64,000 nt of DNA from Terriglobia bacterium. Its GTDB lineage: Bacteria > Acidobacteriota > Terriglobia > Terriglobales > Acidobacteriaceae. Positions 36,334 through 44,918 of this stretch are shown one piece after another; position 1 is the stretch's first letter; each line of letters starts with the position of its first letter. A program made the position numbers and the translations under genes. The DNA is taken from NCBI GenBank assembly GCA_020073165.1, contig JAIQFP010000021.1, forward strand, positions 21,847 through 85,846, in the 5' to 3' direction. The notes under the pieces were generated by a model. That model did not search any database and was not told the origin of the DNA. It saw nothing but the letters and a program-made list of their open reading frames with translations.

Positions 36334-36804
36334 TCACTTTTGCTGCTCAGTGGACCAAAGTCCGCGGCGCGCCCTCCGGGCCTCTTCCTGCGCTTTGGAC
36401 AACTCGCCATACTTGTAGTCGTAGTCCCGCTGCCGTTGCGCCAGCCCCGACCGCACCAATTCCAGCCCCACATCCTTAATCCCCTTCTCCGGATCGTCCG
36501 TCAGGAGTCGCGCTATCATTTCCCCCTTGGGAGTCCGCGCCTCCAGGCGCATCCGGGCGTTCTTTCCCAGCACCAACTTCGACACGAATTCCTTCGCTTG
36601 CGCGGCCAGCGGGCCCTCTTTGGGTGTCTCGATTCCCACGATCCGAACAATGAAGCGGGCGCCTCCGTTCTCGAGCAGCACCACGTCCGCGCTCCTCACC
36701 TCCGTCACCTTTCCGTAAAGCGAGTCCCCCGCGAAGGCAGGAACCATGCCAACGCCGAGCAACAGGAAGGAGAGAAAACCTAGAATCAACCTTCTCCCTT
36801 TCAT
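36334..36804 (-). CDS. Exported thermonuclease-like (SNase-fold) protein
   Basis: 156 residues from the ATG at 36804, signal peptide LILGFLSFLLLGVGMVPAFA. SNase fold signs: ADVVLLENGGARFIVRIVGI, then RTPKGEMIARLL and the C-terminal GELSKAQEEARRARRGLW. In active SNases the loop reads DTPE with catalytic Glu; here it is ETPK, so the Glu43-equivalent is Lys and nuclease activity is doubtful. It lies 14 bp upstream of the VWD gene on the same strand, probably one transcript. Confidence 0.75.
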   Translation of the reverse strand: MKGRRLILGFLSFLLLGVGMVPAFAGDSLYGKVTEVRSADVVLLENGGARFIVRIVGIETPKEGPLAAQAKEFVSKLVLGKNARMRLEARTPKGEMIARLLTDDPEKGIKDVGLELVRSGLAQRQRDYDYKYGELSKAQEEARRARRGLWSTEQQK

Positions 36805-37699
36805 CGCAGCCTCCTGATCCAGGTTGTTGTGTCGCATATCATGAAGCAGGACACATCCGCTTTCGTGGCAAATTCACCCGAGCGCTCATGTACATGGATG
36901 ACTGGAAAAGAGTCAACAAGCCCAGCCAACACGTTTCCGTGACCTCTGGCACCGTCGCGATGAGACGCCCAACCGAAAGGGGGCCAGACATCAATGAATG
37001 CCACGTTCGCGAATAAATGGGAGTTGAATTCTCTTGTTACCCACTATGTCGGTTCAGTGCCGGAGTACGTACCTGGCCGAAGGCCTCAATACCGGAGCGC
37101 GAACGATACGTTAAGAAAATCCGGATTAAGACACACGCTCTACGGAACTAGGGCGGATTATCTCTCGAAAAGGGCAAAGGTCAACAACAAAGTGAAATTT
37201 GTTCTGAAAATGGAACAAGGGAAAAGCGCGGGCCTAGCGGCCTGCTGAGGAGGAGACGCTGCTGCTCTAGGAGCGCGGGACAGGGGTAAGCACGACCAGG
37301 GCGAGACGTTCTGATCTTAGGTGTGTTACGGGGCACTCCGTTTCATTATGCCTGCTGCCTTCTCTCTGCCGCTTCTCATGAAGGATCCCCGGAGTCGATT
37401 CGGGAGGGTCCCTCAGCTGAACAATAACAGCGTCACAACGCGGTTCTTCGGCCTCACAAAAGACGGTGACCGGTATCACTGATTTGTAAGATGTCTTCAA
37501 ATACCGTTGCGTGTGTCGCCTCTCCGAAGAGCAGTTCCCACCGAGGGGGAGGAAGTGCACACCCCTGAGGCGTCAATATTGTCGGCCCCGCAGTTTCTCA
37601 TGTACGCGCACGTCGCTCGCTAACTTACCCAATTTCGAATGTTACTTTCTTGCGTCGAGGTCCATATGCTGTGAAGGTCCTCGAGGAAGGAGAACGCAG
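36805..37699. other. Long gap with no supported gene
   Basis: About 895 bp. A plus-strand frame at 36994-37248 (84 residues, basic, starts MNATFANKWELNS) has no good ribosome binding site or recognisable domain and I rate it doubtful. The segment 37250-37650 is also without a convincing frame. Base composition is somewhat more A/T-rich than the neighbours, consistent with acquired DNA. Confidence 0.4.
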
Positions 37700-38065
37700 A
37701 TGAGCACAATGGGTACTGTTCTATTCAAAGAAGGGAACTTCTTCGTGGATGTGGAAGGCAAGCATGAATTGATTCCAGTAGGCCATGAGGATGCTCCGCA
37801 CCTGAAACAACTCGTGGGCAAGAAGGTGGAGGTCGTGTTCTCAGAGCCAACGAGGTTTATCGCGGGACTGATTCCTACCGAGGAAACTTTGGTCAAGATA
37901 GTGAAGGTCCTGTGCTACATTCCTGCTCCTGATTTCCGGACGGCAGTAGTTGTTGGGGAACACGCCCGCATCGAAATTGCTAAGCGAATGCTTGATGCCG
38001 GACAACTGAGCAAAGAGAACTTTGCGAAGATCACTGCTCCTCAAGAGATGAAAAGGACAGCCTAA
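37700..38065 (+). CDS. Small protein paired with radical SAM enzyme, 121 residues
   Basis: The ATG at 37700 follows AAGGAGAA. An N-terminal strand-rich half (GTVLFKEGNFFVDVEGKHEL, then VGKKVEVVFSEPTRFIAGLI) suggests a small beta-barrel. The C-terminal half is helical and ends KITAPQEMKRTA. It has one Cys, no leader or core repeat typical of known peptide precursors, and no signal peptide. The stop is 6 bp before the radical SAM gene. It may be that enzyme's substrate, a peptide-recognition partner or an unrelated neighbour. Confidence 0.65.
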   Translation: MSTMGTVLFKEGNFFVDVEGKHELIPVGHEDAPHLKQLVGKKVEVVFSEPTRFIAGLIPTEETLVKIVKVLCYIPAPDFRTAVVVGEHARIEIAKRMLDAGQLSKENFAKITAPQEMKRTA

Positions 38066-38071
38066 CACCCC

Positions 38072-39127
38072 ATGCCACTTGAAAGTGATTTCGAATCGAG
38101 AGCCCTTCCCAACACATTTGTGCTGGAGCTGACAAGGCGCTGCAATAACTTCTGCCTGTACTGTTATGCGGCTGAGGGACCGCTCGATCGCAACAAGGAA
38201 CCCTGCGGGAGCGGCGAAATGGACACAGAGGAGATTTGTGGGCTCATAGCCCGCCTTTGCGATCAACTGCCGGTAGAGAATATTGCTCTGTCCGGGGGTG
38301 AGCCGCTCCTGCGAGGCGATCTGCCTCAAATCCTTGCGTTCTTGCGAAGCAGGCGCATCAATCCCGTGATCATCAGCAATGGCACCCTGCTGACCAAGGA
38401 AAATGTTGCTGCAACTGTCGCGGATGTTACGTATGAGGTAACGCTGCTCAGCCATCGAGCGGGAATACACGACCATCTGGCAGGCCGGCGAGGGGCATGG
38501 CAGGCAGTGTTTGACGGAATGTGTAACGTCCGCCAGGCGGGTGGCGCCATGGTGGCCGTGTTCGTCGCCACGAAGCTCAACTACGTCGACCTGCGCCAAA
38601 CCGTGGAACTCGCCATCGCTTTGGGGGCCAAAGGCCTCATGTACAACCGCATGAACCTGGGAAGCCACAACATGCGATGGGCGGAAAAGCTGCTGCCGGC
38701 ACCAAATATGCTCCAGGAAAACCTAGACGTGTTGGAGGAAGCTGGCGAACAATATGGGTTGCCAATTGCCGTTTCCGTGCCGATCGAGCCATGCGTGGTG
38801 GACGTGCGAAAATATGAGCACATCCAGTTCGGCTGGTGCCCCCTCGCGGGCGAAGACTCCTATTTCACAATTGACCCTTCGGGAAATGTCCGTATCTGCA
38901 ATCATTCCCCCGTTGTGCTGGGGAACATTCGGCAACAGTCTTTTCGGGACATCTATTACAAGCACTCGTATGTCAAGCGGTTCCGCCAGACCTTTCCGGC
39001 GGAATGCCAGGGCTGCCCACCTGATTTGAAGCAGCTTTGTTGCGGCGGCTGCAAGGCAGCGGCCGAACAGTGCTACGGCACGCCGGAGCGGGCCGATCCT
39101 TTCGTGATTCTGAATCGTATCCACTAA
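38072..39127 (+). CDS. Radical SAM/SPASM enzyme
   Basis: 351 residues. The [4Fe-4S]-SAM motif is CNNFCLYC near residue 28, followed by ALSGGEPLLRGDLP (GGEP) and IISNGTLL. The C-terminal SPASM region has WCPLAGEDSYFTIDPSGNVR, ICNHSP, then clustered Cys in ECQGCPPDLKQLCCGGCKAA, enough to bind auxiliary clusters. SPASM enzymes usually modify peptides or proteins (RiPP maturases, sulfatase maturases, PqqE). It is distinct from the sulfatase maturase at 43564. Partner is the 121-residue protein upstream. Substrate unknown. Confidence 0.88.
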   Translation: MPLESDFESRALPNTFVLELTRRCNNFCLYCYAAEGPLDRNKEPCGSGEMDTEEICGLIARLCDQLPVENIALSGGEPLLRGDLPQILAFLRSRRINPVIISNGTLLTKENVAATVADVTYEVTLLSHRAGIHDHLAGRRGAWQAVFDGMCNVRQAGGAMVAVFVATKLNYVDLRQTVELAIALGAKGLMYNRMNLGSHNMRWAEKLLPAPNMLQENLDVLEEAGEQYGLPIAVSVPIEPCVVDVRKYEHIQFGWCPLAGEDSYFTIDPSGNVRICNHSPVVLGNIRQQSFRDIYYKHSYVKRFRQTFPAECQGCPPDLKQLCCGGCKAAAEQCYGTPERADPFVILNRIH

Positions 39128-39130
39128 GCG

Positions 39131-39736
39131 TCACCTGGGGCAGTGCGAATCTCGCGTTAGGGGTCTCTCTTTTAAAGCAGACGAAGGAGTTTCGCCGGGC
39201 AATGGGAGTGAGATCGCGGACAGGTCTCTCCCCGAACCCTCCAGACGATTCTCGAAGTGTGCCAGGAAGCTCCGGTGATAGCGCGCTTCGGACAACAGCC
39301 ACCTGAGTTTTGCGATGAGTTCTTGATTGGACCATATCCGATCCGTCCACTTCCGTCGCGCAACCTGAGCTCTGTCAAATGTGGATTGATCAACAATTGG
39401 GGTAAAAGCGCCAGGCTTCTGTATCCACCGTTGAGGGGCGAGCACAAGTGCACGGGTATGAAGCTTCCTAGTCGTTCGATTCCAGCGTTCAGGCGAGGAG
39501 GTGGTTTGTGTGGTCGACTGGATCGGTGAAATTACGGGTGAGATGTTCGGGGAAACGTTGATGTTAAATTGAGGGTTACTGCCAGATGTGGGATTGTTCT
39601 TGTTTCTACCGAACAACTTCTTTATCACCCACCACAGAGCGAGAAGCGCCGTTCCGCCGATGCCAGAGAAAACCCATTGCTTGTTCTGTACGATCCAATC
39701 CCACGCTGCGCTAACATGGCCCCCCAACCATGACAT
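39131..39736 (-). pseudogene. Chimera: membrane-anchor N-terminus joined to serine-recombinase fragment
   Basis: From the ATG at 39736 (AGGAG upstream), residues 1-50 hold a membrane segment (WVFSGIGGTALLALWWVIKK) followed by NINVSPNISPVISPIQS. After about residue 75 the sequence changes to RWIQKPGAFTPIVDQSTFDR then QELIAKLRWLLSE, which matches the region after the catalytic part of large serine recombinases. The catalytic domain is absent. I read it as a deletion fusion of two unrelated island genes. The 201-residue frame is open, so it might be expressed. Confidence 0.5.
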
Positions 39737-40007
39737 CTCGGTGGCTCCTATTCCGGTCGAGGCTAATTGTAAAGGGGTGCGACCCGGTGATGCTACAATC
39801 CCTCGGAACTCGTTGGTGTCTCGGCGTGATGGTTGAAGTCCACGTCGTAAGCACACAGGTCAATCTTGTCGCAAACGATGGGCCAGAATGCTCAGCCCCG
39901 GTTGATCTACCAGGGACAACAGCGTCTCTCTTCGGCTGACGGGCTTGAGGCGTTCGTGAGGGTCTTATCCATTGGGCCCTATGGTAGGATTTCGTGGGGA
40001 AAAACTT

Positions 40008-40202
40008 ATGAAACGACAGAAGGATGTAACCTTGAAAGATGAGCGAAGTGTAGTGATTGATGCGAGACTTGCGTCGATTCGGAGAGAGCGTGACGCACTT
40101 GTTGAGACTTATGGGGATGGGCTACTCGGGAACAAAAAAAAGTCGAATTCGATCCCGGCAATTTCCGGCGGTCGCCCTGAATCAAACCGCCGCAAGTTCT
40201 AA
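40008..40202 (+). CDS. Small island-type hypothetical protein, 64 residues
   Basis: ATG at 40008 after GGGGAAAAACTT. Charged helix (ERSVVIDARLASIRRERDAL) and a basic tail with PAISGGRPESNRRKF. No domain recognised. It lies just before the 194-residue protein at 40211 on the same strand; the two probably belong to the same old element as the recombinase fragment. Confidence 0.45.
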   Translation: MKRQKDVTLKDERSVVIDARLASIRRERDALVETYGDGLLGNKKKSNSIPAISGGRPESNRRKF

Positions 40203-40210
40203 GTGACAGA

Positions 40211-40795
40211 ATGACAAGCGGACGGGAGCGGCCAAAGGCGGGCGACAGCGCGAAGACGTGTTCAATGCCCACGACAATGACGCAGACTGATGCAGTCACC
40301 ACTGAGGCTGTTGCCAGTGCTCAGTCTTCCCGTCTGCTCAGAGCGGGACCACCCAAGCTTGTCCAGAAGGGGACAAAACTCGATTTCGAGGGTAACATCT
40401 CAACCCTGTTGTCGGGGCTGTCTGAAACCTTTGGAACATCTGATGAAGACTTAATCTGTACTCTCCTCGGCCAGGTTATCGACGCCGTCCCGAACAGGAA
40501 AACCGGGAGTAGGGAGGATTGGAATCCCGTCGTTGCTGCCCTTCATGGTATTCACCCACAGGATGCGCTCGAAGGCTTGCTCGCGGTGCAGATGATTGCG
40601 GGGCACAACTTGGCAATGGAGTTTCTCAGGCGAGCGGCGCTAAAGGAACAGCCCACCCCAGGTGTGGATCTCAACTTGAACCGGGCCACCAAATTATTGA
40701 GAACCTTCACTGCGCAAATCCTGACCTCGATGTCGCGCGACCGGTTCCGGGCCTCCGTTCCCGCTACCTCTTGGGTTGAGGCGGGTAGTTCTTGA
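40211..40795 (+). CDS. Phage/island-type hypothetical protein, probably truncated at the C-terminus
   Basis: 194 residues. The body EDWNPVVAALHGIHPQDALE, AVQMIAGHNLAMEFLRRA and LNRATKLLRTFTAQIL is of a type I associate with integrated elements in Acidobacteria. After AQIL the sequence turns into an unrelated Arg/Ser-rich tail (SMSRDRFRASVP) and runs into the convergent DUF4136 gene, so the end is probably lost by deletion. No function known. Confidence 0.5.
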   Translation: MTSGRERPKAGDSAKTCSMPTTMTQTDAVTTEAVASAQSSRLLRAGPPKLVQKGTKLDFEGNISTLLSGLSETFGTSDEDLICTLLGQVIDAVPNRKTGSREDWNPVVAALHGIHPQDALEGLLAVQMIAGHNLAMEFLRRAALKEQPTPGVDLNLNRATKLLRTFTAQILTSMSRDRFRASVPATSWVEAGSS

Positions 40796-41288
40796 ACAAT
40801 TTGGCCATTGCCTTTTGCAGATTCTTGTAGCTCTTGTCCGGATCCCTCTTCGGATCGAGGGTCTTGGTGGCATCGCCGCGCCATACCAGTTGCTTTCGGG
40901 CAGGATCGTACATGTCGATCACCAGCTTCCCGACCGCAATCGTGCTGGTTTCGGCTTGCGCCATGCCGCCCATCCAGCGTGGACCCGTGCCCCACACATT
41001 CACAGTTTTCTCCTCGCTTACGGCCGCTTGGTACCCGACGTAAAGGTCGGCGCCCTTCTCGACTCTGGTGAGGCCCTTGTGTGCGAGTTGTTCATCGACG
41101 GTCCGCTTAATGTTTTGATCCATCAGTTGGTCCGTCACTGCACCGCCTTGGATGTCCACCCATTGATACGTCTTGTAGGCGGCAAAGTTCGCAACACGGT
41201 CGTAGTTGTAGTGAATGTCCTGGGCATAAGCGCCTGTGACTAGGCATAACAGACCAAGGACTGCTGTTGTTCTCCACGCGAGCTTCAT
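40764..41288 (-). CDS. DUF4136-domain exported protein
   Basis: The ATG at 41288 gives 174 residues with a signal peptide (TAVLGLLCLVTGAYAQ). DIHYNYDRVANFAAYKTYQW is the DUF4136 opening; TSTIAVGKLVIDMYDPARKQ and LVWRGDATKTLDP are the matching middle. Proteins of this family are periplasmic or lipoproteins of unknown function. The end overlaps the convergent island gene by 32 bp, marking the island boundary. Confidence 0.85.
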   Translation of the reverse strand: MKLAWRTTAVLGLLCLVTGAYAQDIHYNYDRVANFAAYKTYQWVDIQGGAVTDQLMDQNIKRTVDEQLAHKGLTRVEKGADLYVGYQAAVSEEKTVNVWGTGPRWMGGMAQAETSTIAVGKLVIDMYDPARKQLVWRGDATKTLDPKRDPDKSYKNLQKAMAKLFKNYPPQPKR

Positions 41289-41416
41289 AGAAAAAGACTC
41301 CTTTCGTTCCGCCGCAATCCGATAGGGTAAGACGGAGGTTGTAGTCCTCACTCCGTTGCCAACACGGAGCAAGCCAAGACCCTGTATGAACAAGCCGAAG
41401 GCGTAAGGTACGTCAA

Positions 41417-41995
41417 TCACTTCACCACGTAACCCTTGGCCTCCATGCAGGCACCAAACCCTTTCTTGAAGCCGTCGAGCTTCTGCTGGGTATCGGCCTT
41501 TGCTTGAGCCTGTTTCTGAGCTTGTTGCTGTTGCTGTTGCTGGGCCTGCATCTGGGCCTGCCTCTCCGCTCGTCGGGCCCTTGCACGACCTGTCATTGCC
41601 CCAGCGGCGGCGCCAGCTGCAGCCCCTTTACCAGCATCTCCGGCAATGGCTCCGACGACCGCACCGGTGGCGGCTCCCCCTGCGGCTCCTTTCACACCTG
41701 CGCCGCGTGTGTCGGGCATGTTCGCCTGCGCCGGTGCCGGGGAGGCAGCCTGTTGCTGCGCCGTGAGAGCGGCTAACGGATCGAAGCCCGAATCCTGCTT
41801 CGCCCAGTCGTAGCAGGCCATTTCGTCCTGCTGCTGTTGTTCCTTGGCCTGATTCTTTGCCGGGAAGGTGTGCAGCCCGAGGTAGCTCGATATCGTTTTT
41901 TGTGGAGCAGCCTGAGGGGCCGACGCCGCGGGCTGTTGCGCTCCCGCTACCGTTATAAGCACCAGAATAATCATGCCGATAAGTGTCGTTTTCAT
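41417..41995 (-). CDS. Glycine-zipper exported protein with Gln-rich tail
   Basis: 192 residues from the ATG at 41995 with a signal peptide (LIGMIILVLITVAGAQ). A Cys-containing segment (QDEMACYDWAKQDSGFDP) is followed by a glycine zipper (GAAGGAATGAVVGAIAGDAG) and then a Gln-rich run (QAQMQAQQQQQQQAQKQAQ) before a short conserved end (FGACMEAKGYVVK). Glycine zippers insert in or span outer membranes. First gene upstream of DUF4136, 128 bp apart, same strand. Confidence 0.8.
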   Translation of the reverse strand: MKTTLIGMIILVLITVAGAQQPAASAPQAAPQKTISSYLGLHTFPAKNQAKEQQQQDEMACYDWAKQDSGFDPLAALTAQQQAASPAPAQANMPDTRGAGVKGAAGGAATGAVVGAIAGDAGKGAAAGAAAGAMTGRARARRAERQAQMQAQQQQQQQAQKQAQAKADTQQKLDGFKKGFGACMEAKGYVVK

Positions 41996-42100
41996 AGTTC
42001 TTGTTCCCTTCTGCTCAGCCAATTCGTCATTCAACCTTTTAGTCATTCGACCCTTACCTCCTTGGGCATCGCATAGCTCCCGTCAATCAATCTCTCGCTT

Positions 42101-43579
42101 TCACTCCGCCCTGCTTACCTTCTCGAAGTCCGGCAACAGCCAGCTCTTATCGAAGTAGGCTTCCAGCGGCGCATAGAGGCGGAACCAACAGAACCAGGCT
42201 CTGCCCGGCACGGTAGGAATCCAATTGTTCTCGAAGCCTTTGGGCGCCTTCGGGCCGAAGTAGAGGTCCACCGAACCGTCGGCATTTTTCACGAGATCGG
42301 CCATGCGCGAACTGCGATCGGCGATCTGCTCTTTGTTCTGGATGAGAGCGCGTGTGTCCACGTCATAGAGCGTGATAGACCAGAACTGCTTGGCCGGCGG
42401 GTTGGGCGGCACGCGCAAGTGATAGGTGTTTGCGCCGTCGAGCGCATGCCCGTCTTTATCGCGATAGCCGCCAAGGTATGCCTGTCCAACACCCGGAGTC
42501 TTCGTCTTCATGGCCTTGGTAATGAAGATCCCTTCGTAGAAATAAGCCGCACGTTCATCGAGCTGGCTGTAGTCCGCGAGGTCCTGCACCGGGTCCAGCA
42601 CGATGACGTAGTCCCATTGCGCGTCGGGGCGATAGCGCGAATCTGGAAGACGTTTGGCGAAGTCGTTCGCCTTGGCCATGGCCTCGCCGACGAATGCCGC
42701 CTCGGTGAGAATCTTCTTCTGCCGCTCGTCGGGCCGGAAGGGTTTGCCCTTTTCGATCCCGAGCGGCTTCAACATAGCGACGAAGAAGCGGTCGCGATTC
42801 TCGACGGGCTCCTGGTTGATGAACGAGGCGACTCGTTCCCAATATTCCAACCCCCCAGGAAGCGTGGGCATTTGCAGGATCTTCTCGGAGTCAGGCGTCA
42901 GGTAGCGGGTCGCGGGCGGATTGCTGCGCTGGCTCCACGGATAGACGCGCACGCCTTTCTTTAGCGCCTCCGCCTTCACCGGATCAGGATCGAGGGCGCG
43001 ATAGTAAAAGGGAACGGTGAACGTTGGCGAATGGACGACGACTGCATCGGGCGGCGCGTCAGGAGTTTCCTGCCCTGGCCCAACAAACAGGTACCGGGCA
43101 CCTTTGCCCTGGTCGGGCCCGGTGATGCCGAAGTCGGTAAGCGGGCGCTCCCGGCCGTCCATTGCCGATCCGGCAATCAGCCCGGCAGGGATCTCGACCA
43201 CTGTCGGACCGTGAGTGGCAAGATCCAGCCCACCGCCGACATAATGTGTCGTGACGTTCGCGGTGAGGAGCCCACTCAGGTTGCGGTAGCCCTCGAACAT
43301 TACGACGTCACGGCTCTCCTGCGCACCGCTTACGAACGGAATGTACAACCGGCTTTGGGCAGCGGTCACGGCGGGCAGCCCCCAGAGATAGAGCTGGCAG
43401 GCGCGCTGAAAATCCATTTCGTCATAGAGCTTGGTGACCGTCTGCGGCGTTGGCACGCCGTGGTCGAAGTCGAGCTTACCGATCCGGGTCTCGACGGTCT
43501 GGGCGGTGAGCGTTAGAGGTGCGCCCATCACCGTAAGGAGTGCGATTGCAGCGAGCTTCTTTGTCACGATGTTGTGCAT
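42101..43579 (-). CDS. Exported DUF1254/DUF1214 protein
   Basis: 492 residues from the ATG at 43579, signal peptide IALLTVMGAPLTLTAQ. The N-terminal DUF1254 part includes RACQLYLWGLPAVTAAQSRL and TPNVTTHYVG-like strands; the C-terminal DUF1214 part has GANTYHLRVPPNPPAKQFWS, LYDVDTRALIQN and GRAWFCWFRLYAPLEAYFDK. The family is periplasmic and often found beside sulfatases or outer-membrane pores. The start overlaps the stop of the sulfatase maturase by 16 bp, so translation is coupled. Confidence 0.88.
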   Translation of the reverse strand: MHNIVTKKLAAIALLTVMGAPLTLTAQTVETRIGKLDFDHGVPTPQTVTKLYDEMDFQRACQLYLWGLPAVTAAQSRLYIPFVSGAQESRDVVMFEGYRNLSGLLTANVTTHYVGGGLDLATHGPTVVEIPAGLIAGSAMDGRERPLTDFGITGPDQGKGARYLFVGPGQETPDAPPDAVVVHSPTFTVPFYYRALDPDPVKAEALKKGVRVYPWSQRSNPPATRYLTPDSEKILQMPTLPGGLEYWERVASFINQEPVENRDRFFVAMLKPLGIEKGKPFRPDERQKKILTEAAFVGEAMAKANDFAKRLPDSRYRPDAQWDYVIVLDPVQDLADYSQLDERAAYFYEGIFITKAMKTKTPGVGQAYLGGYRDKDGHALDGANTYHLRVPPNPPAKQFWSITLYDVDTRALIQNKEQIADRSSRMADLVKNADGSVDLYFGPKAPKGFENNWIPTVPGRAWFCWFRLYAPLEAYFDKSWLLPDFEKVSRAE

Positions 43580-44841
43580 AGCGATTCTTCCTTTTCGATT
43601 CTTCGCTTGATCTCGGGCATGATCGGATCGATGTGTGCCCAGAATCTTTTCAGCCCACTGCACAAGTAGTTCAGTCCCGGCTCGCCGCTGGGAGTTCGGA
43701 GGAGCCGGTTCTTTGGGCATTCACCATTGCACGCAAACAGGTAGTCACATTTTCTGCATTGCGTCGGAAGAGAATGGAATTTGTTGAAGCCGAAAGCGCG
43801 CTGCTTTTCGGAAAACACCATGCGGGAACCGGATGTCTCGAGGATGTTGCCGAGCTTATACTCCGGATAAACGTAGTGATCGCAGGAGTACAGGCTGCCG
43901 TCGTGCTCGAGCGCAACGTTCTTTCCGCAGAACTCGTGGTGCACACACATTTGTGCGTCCTTGCCCATCCAGGTCGCGACGGCGTTCTCAAAATAATTAA
44001 CGAAGACTTTGCCGAAATCGCGGCGATACCAGTCATCCCAAACCTTGCAAAGGAAGTAGCCCCAGTCGTCCGGATCTACCGACCATTCTGTGACTACCGA
44101 ATCGACTGCGGCCGGATGGGCAGCCGGAGAGTCCTGCATTGGAAGGGAGTCCATGTTCCACATTTGCGGCGCGGTGCTTCGGAACACTTTGGGCTCTACG
44201 CAGGGAATAAACTGCATCTGCCACGGCTCGATTTCGTTTTTCAAGAAGCGGTACACATCCAGCGGCCGCTTGGCATTCACGCGGTTGACAACACACAGCG
44301 CGTTGAACAGGACCCCATGCCGGTGCAGCATCTGGGCAGCGGCGAATACTTTGTCGAATGTAGGCTGGCCGTCCTTCGCCAAGCGGTGGCGGTCGTGAAG
44401 TTCCCTGGGACCGTCAATGCTAAGGCCTACTAGGAACCGGTGCTCTTTGAGGAATGCACCCCAGTCGTCGTTGAGCAGTGTTCCATTCGTCTGCAGGTCG
44501 TTCTCGATCCGCTGGTGGGGCCTCTTGTGTTTTTGCTCCAGTTCCACCACTTTGTGAAAGAACTCGAGGCCGAGCAGAGTTGGCTCACCGCCCTGCCAGG
44601 AAAACACCACTTCGTCGCGGTCTTGGCCTTCGATGTATTGCTGAATGTGAGTTTCGAGAATCTCGTCACTGATTTGGAACTTGCTGTTGCTGCCTAGCAG
44701 GTCTTTCTTGTGTAGGTAGTAACAGTACAAACAATCCAAATTGCAGATCGCGCCGATCGGCTTGATCATCGCGTGATACGCGCGCGAGACACCGGGCCCC
44801 ACCGGGCAAGGTGACAGATCAGCGATTTGGACACGATTCAT
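43564..44841 (-). CDS. Anaerobic sulfatase-maturating enzyme (radical SAM/SPASM)
   Basis: 425 residues, typical anSME length. CNLDCLYCYY binds the SAM cluster; FSWQGGEPTLLGLEFF, QTNGTLLNDDW and VGLSIDGPRELHD follow, then SPASM cysteines in CVHHEFCGKN, LYSCDHYVYPEYKLGNI and CRKCDYLFACNGECPKNR. It oxidises the active-site Ser or Cys of sulfatases to formylglycine without oxygen. The target is almost certainly the sulfatase encoded 77 bp upstream, which has a Ser-type motif that only this enzyme class can mature. Confidence 0.93.
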   Translation of the reverse strand: MNRVQIADLSPCPVGPGVSRAYHAMIKPIGAICNLDCLYCYYLHKKDLLGSNSKFQISDEILETHIQQYIEGQDRDEVVFSWQGGEPTLLGLEFFHKVVELEQKHKRPHQRIENDLQTNGTLLNDDWGAFLKEHRFLVGLSIDGPRELHDRHRLAKDGQPTFDKVFAAAQMLHRHGVLFNALCVVNRVNAKRPLDVYRFLKNEIEPWQMQFIPCVEPKVFRSTAPQMWNMDSLPMQDSPAAHPAAVDSVVTEWSVDPDDWGYFLCKVWDDWYRRDFGKVFVNYFENAVATWMGKDAQMCVHHEFCGKNVALEHDGSLYSCDHYVYPEYKLGNILETSGSRMVFSEKQRAFGFNKFHSLPTQCRKCDYLFACNGECPKNRLLRTPSGEPGLNYLCSGLKRFWAHIDPIMPEIKRRIEKEESLCTTS

Positions 44842-44918
44842 AGTCTGTGAGTTTGACCGGGCCCGGGTAACCCGGGCAAGGCCCGCGCCCCAGGAACGGG
44901 GGCTCGGTCAGTTGTTGT

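Noticed and set aside
37267..37560. 97-residue minus-strand gene in the 36.8-37.7 kb gap
   Set aside because: No ribosome binding site, odd composition and no recognisable motif.
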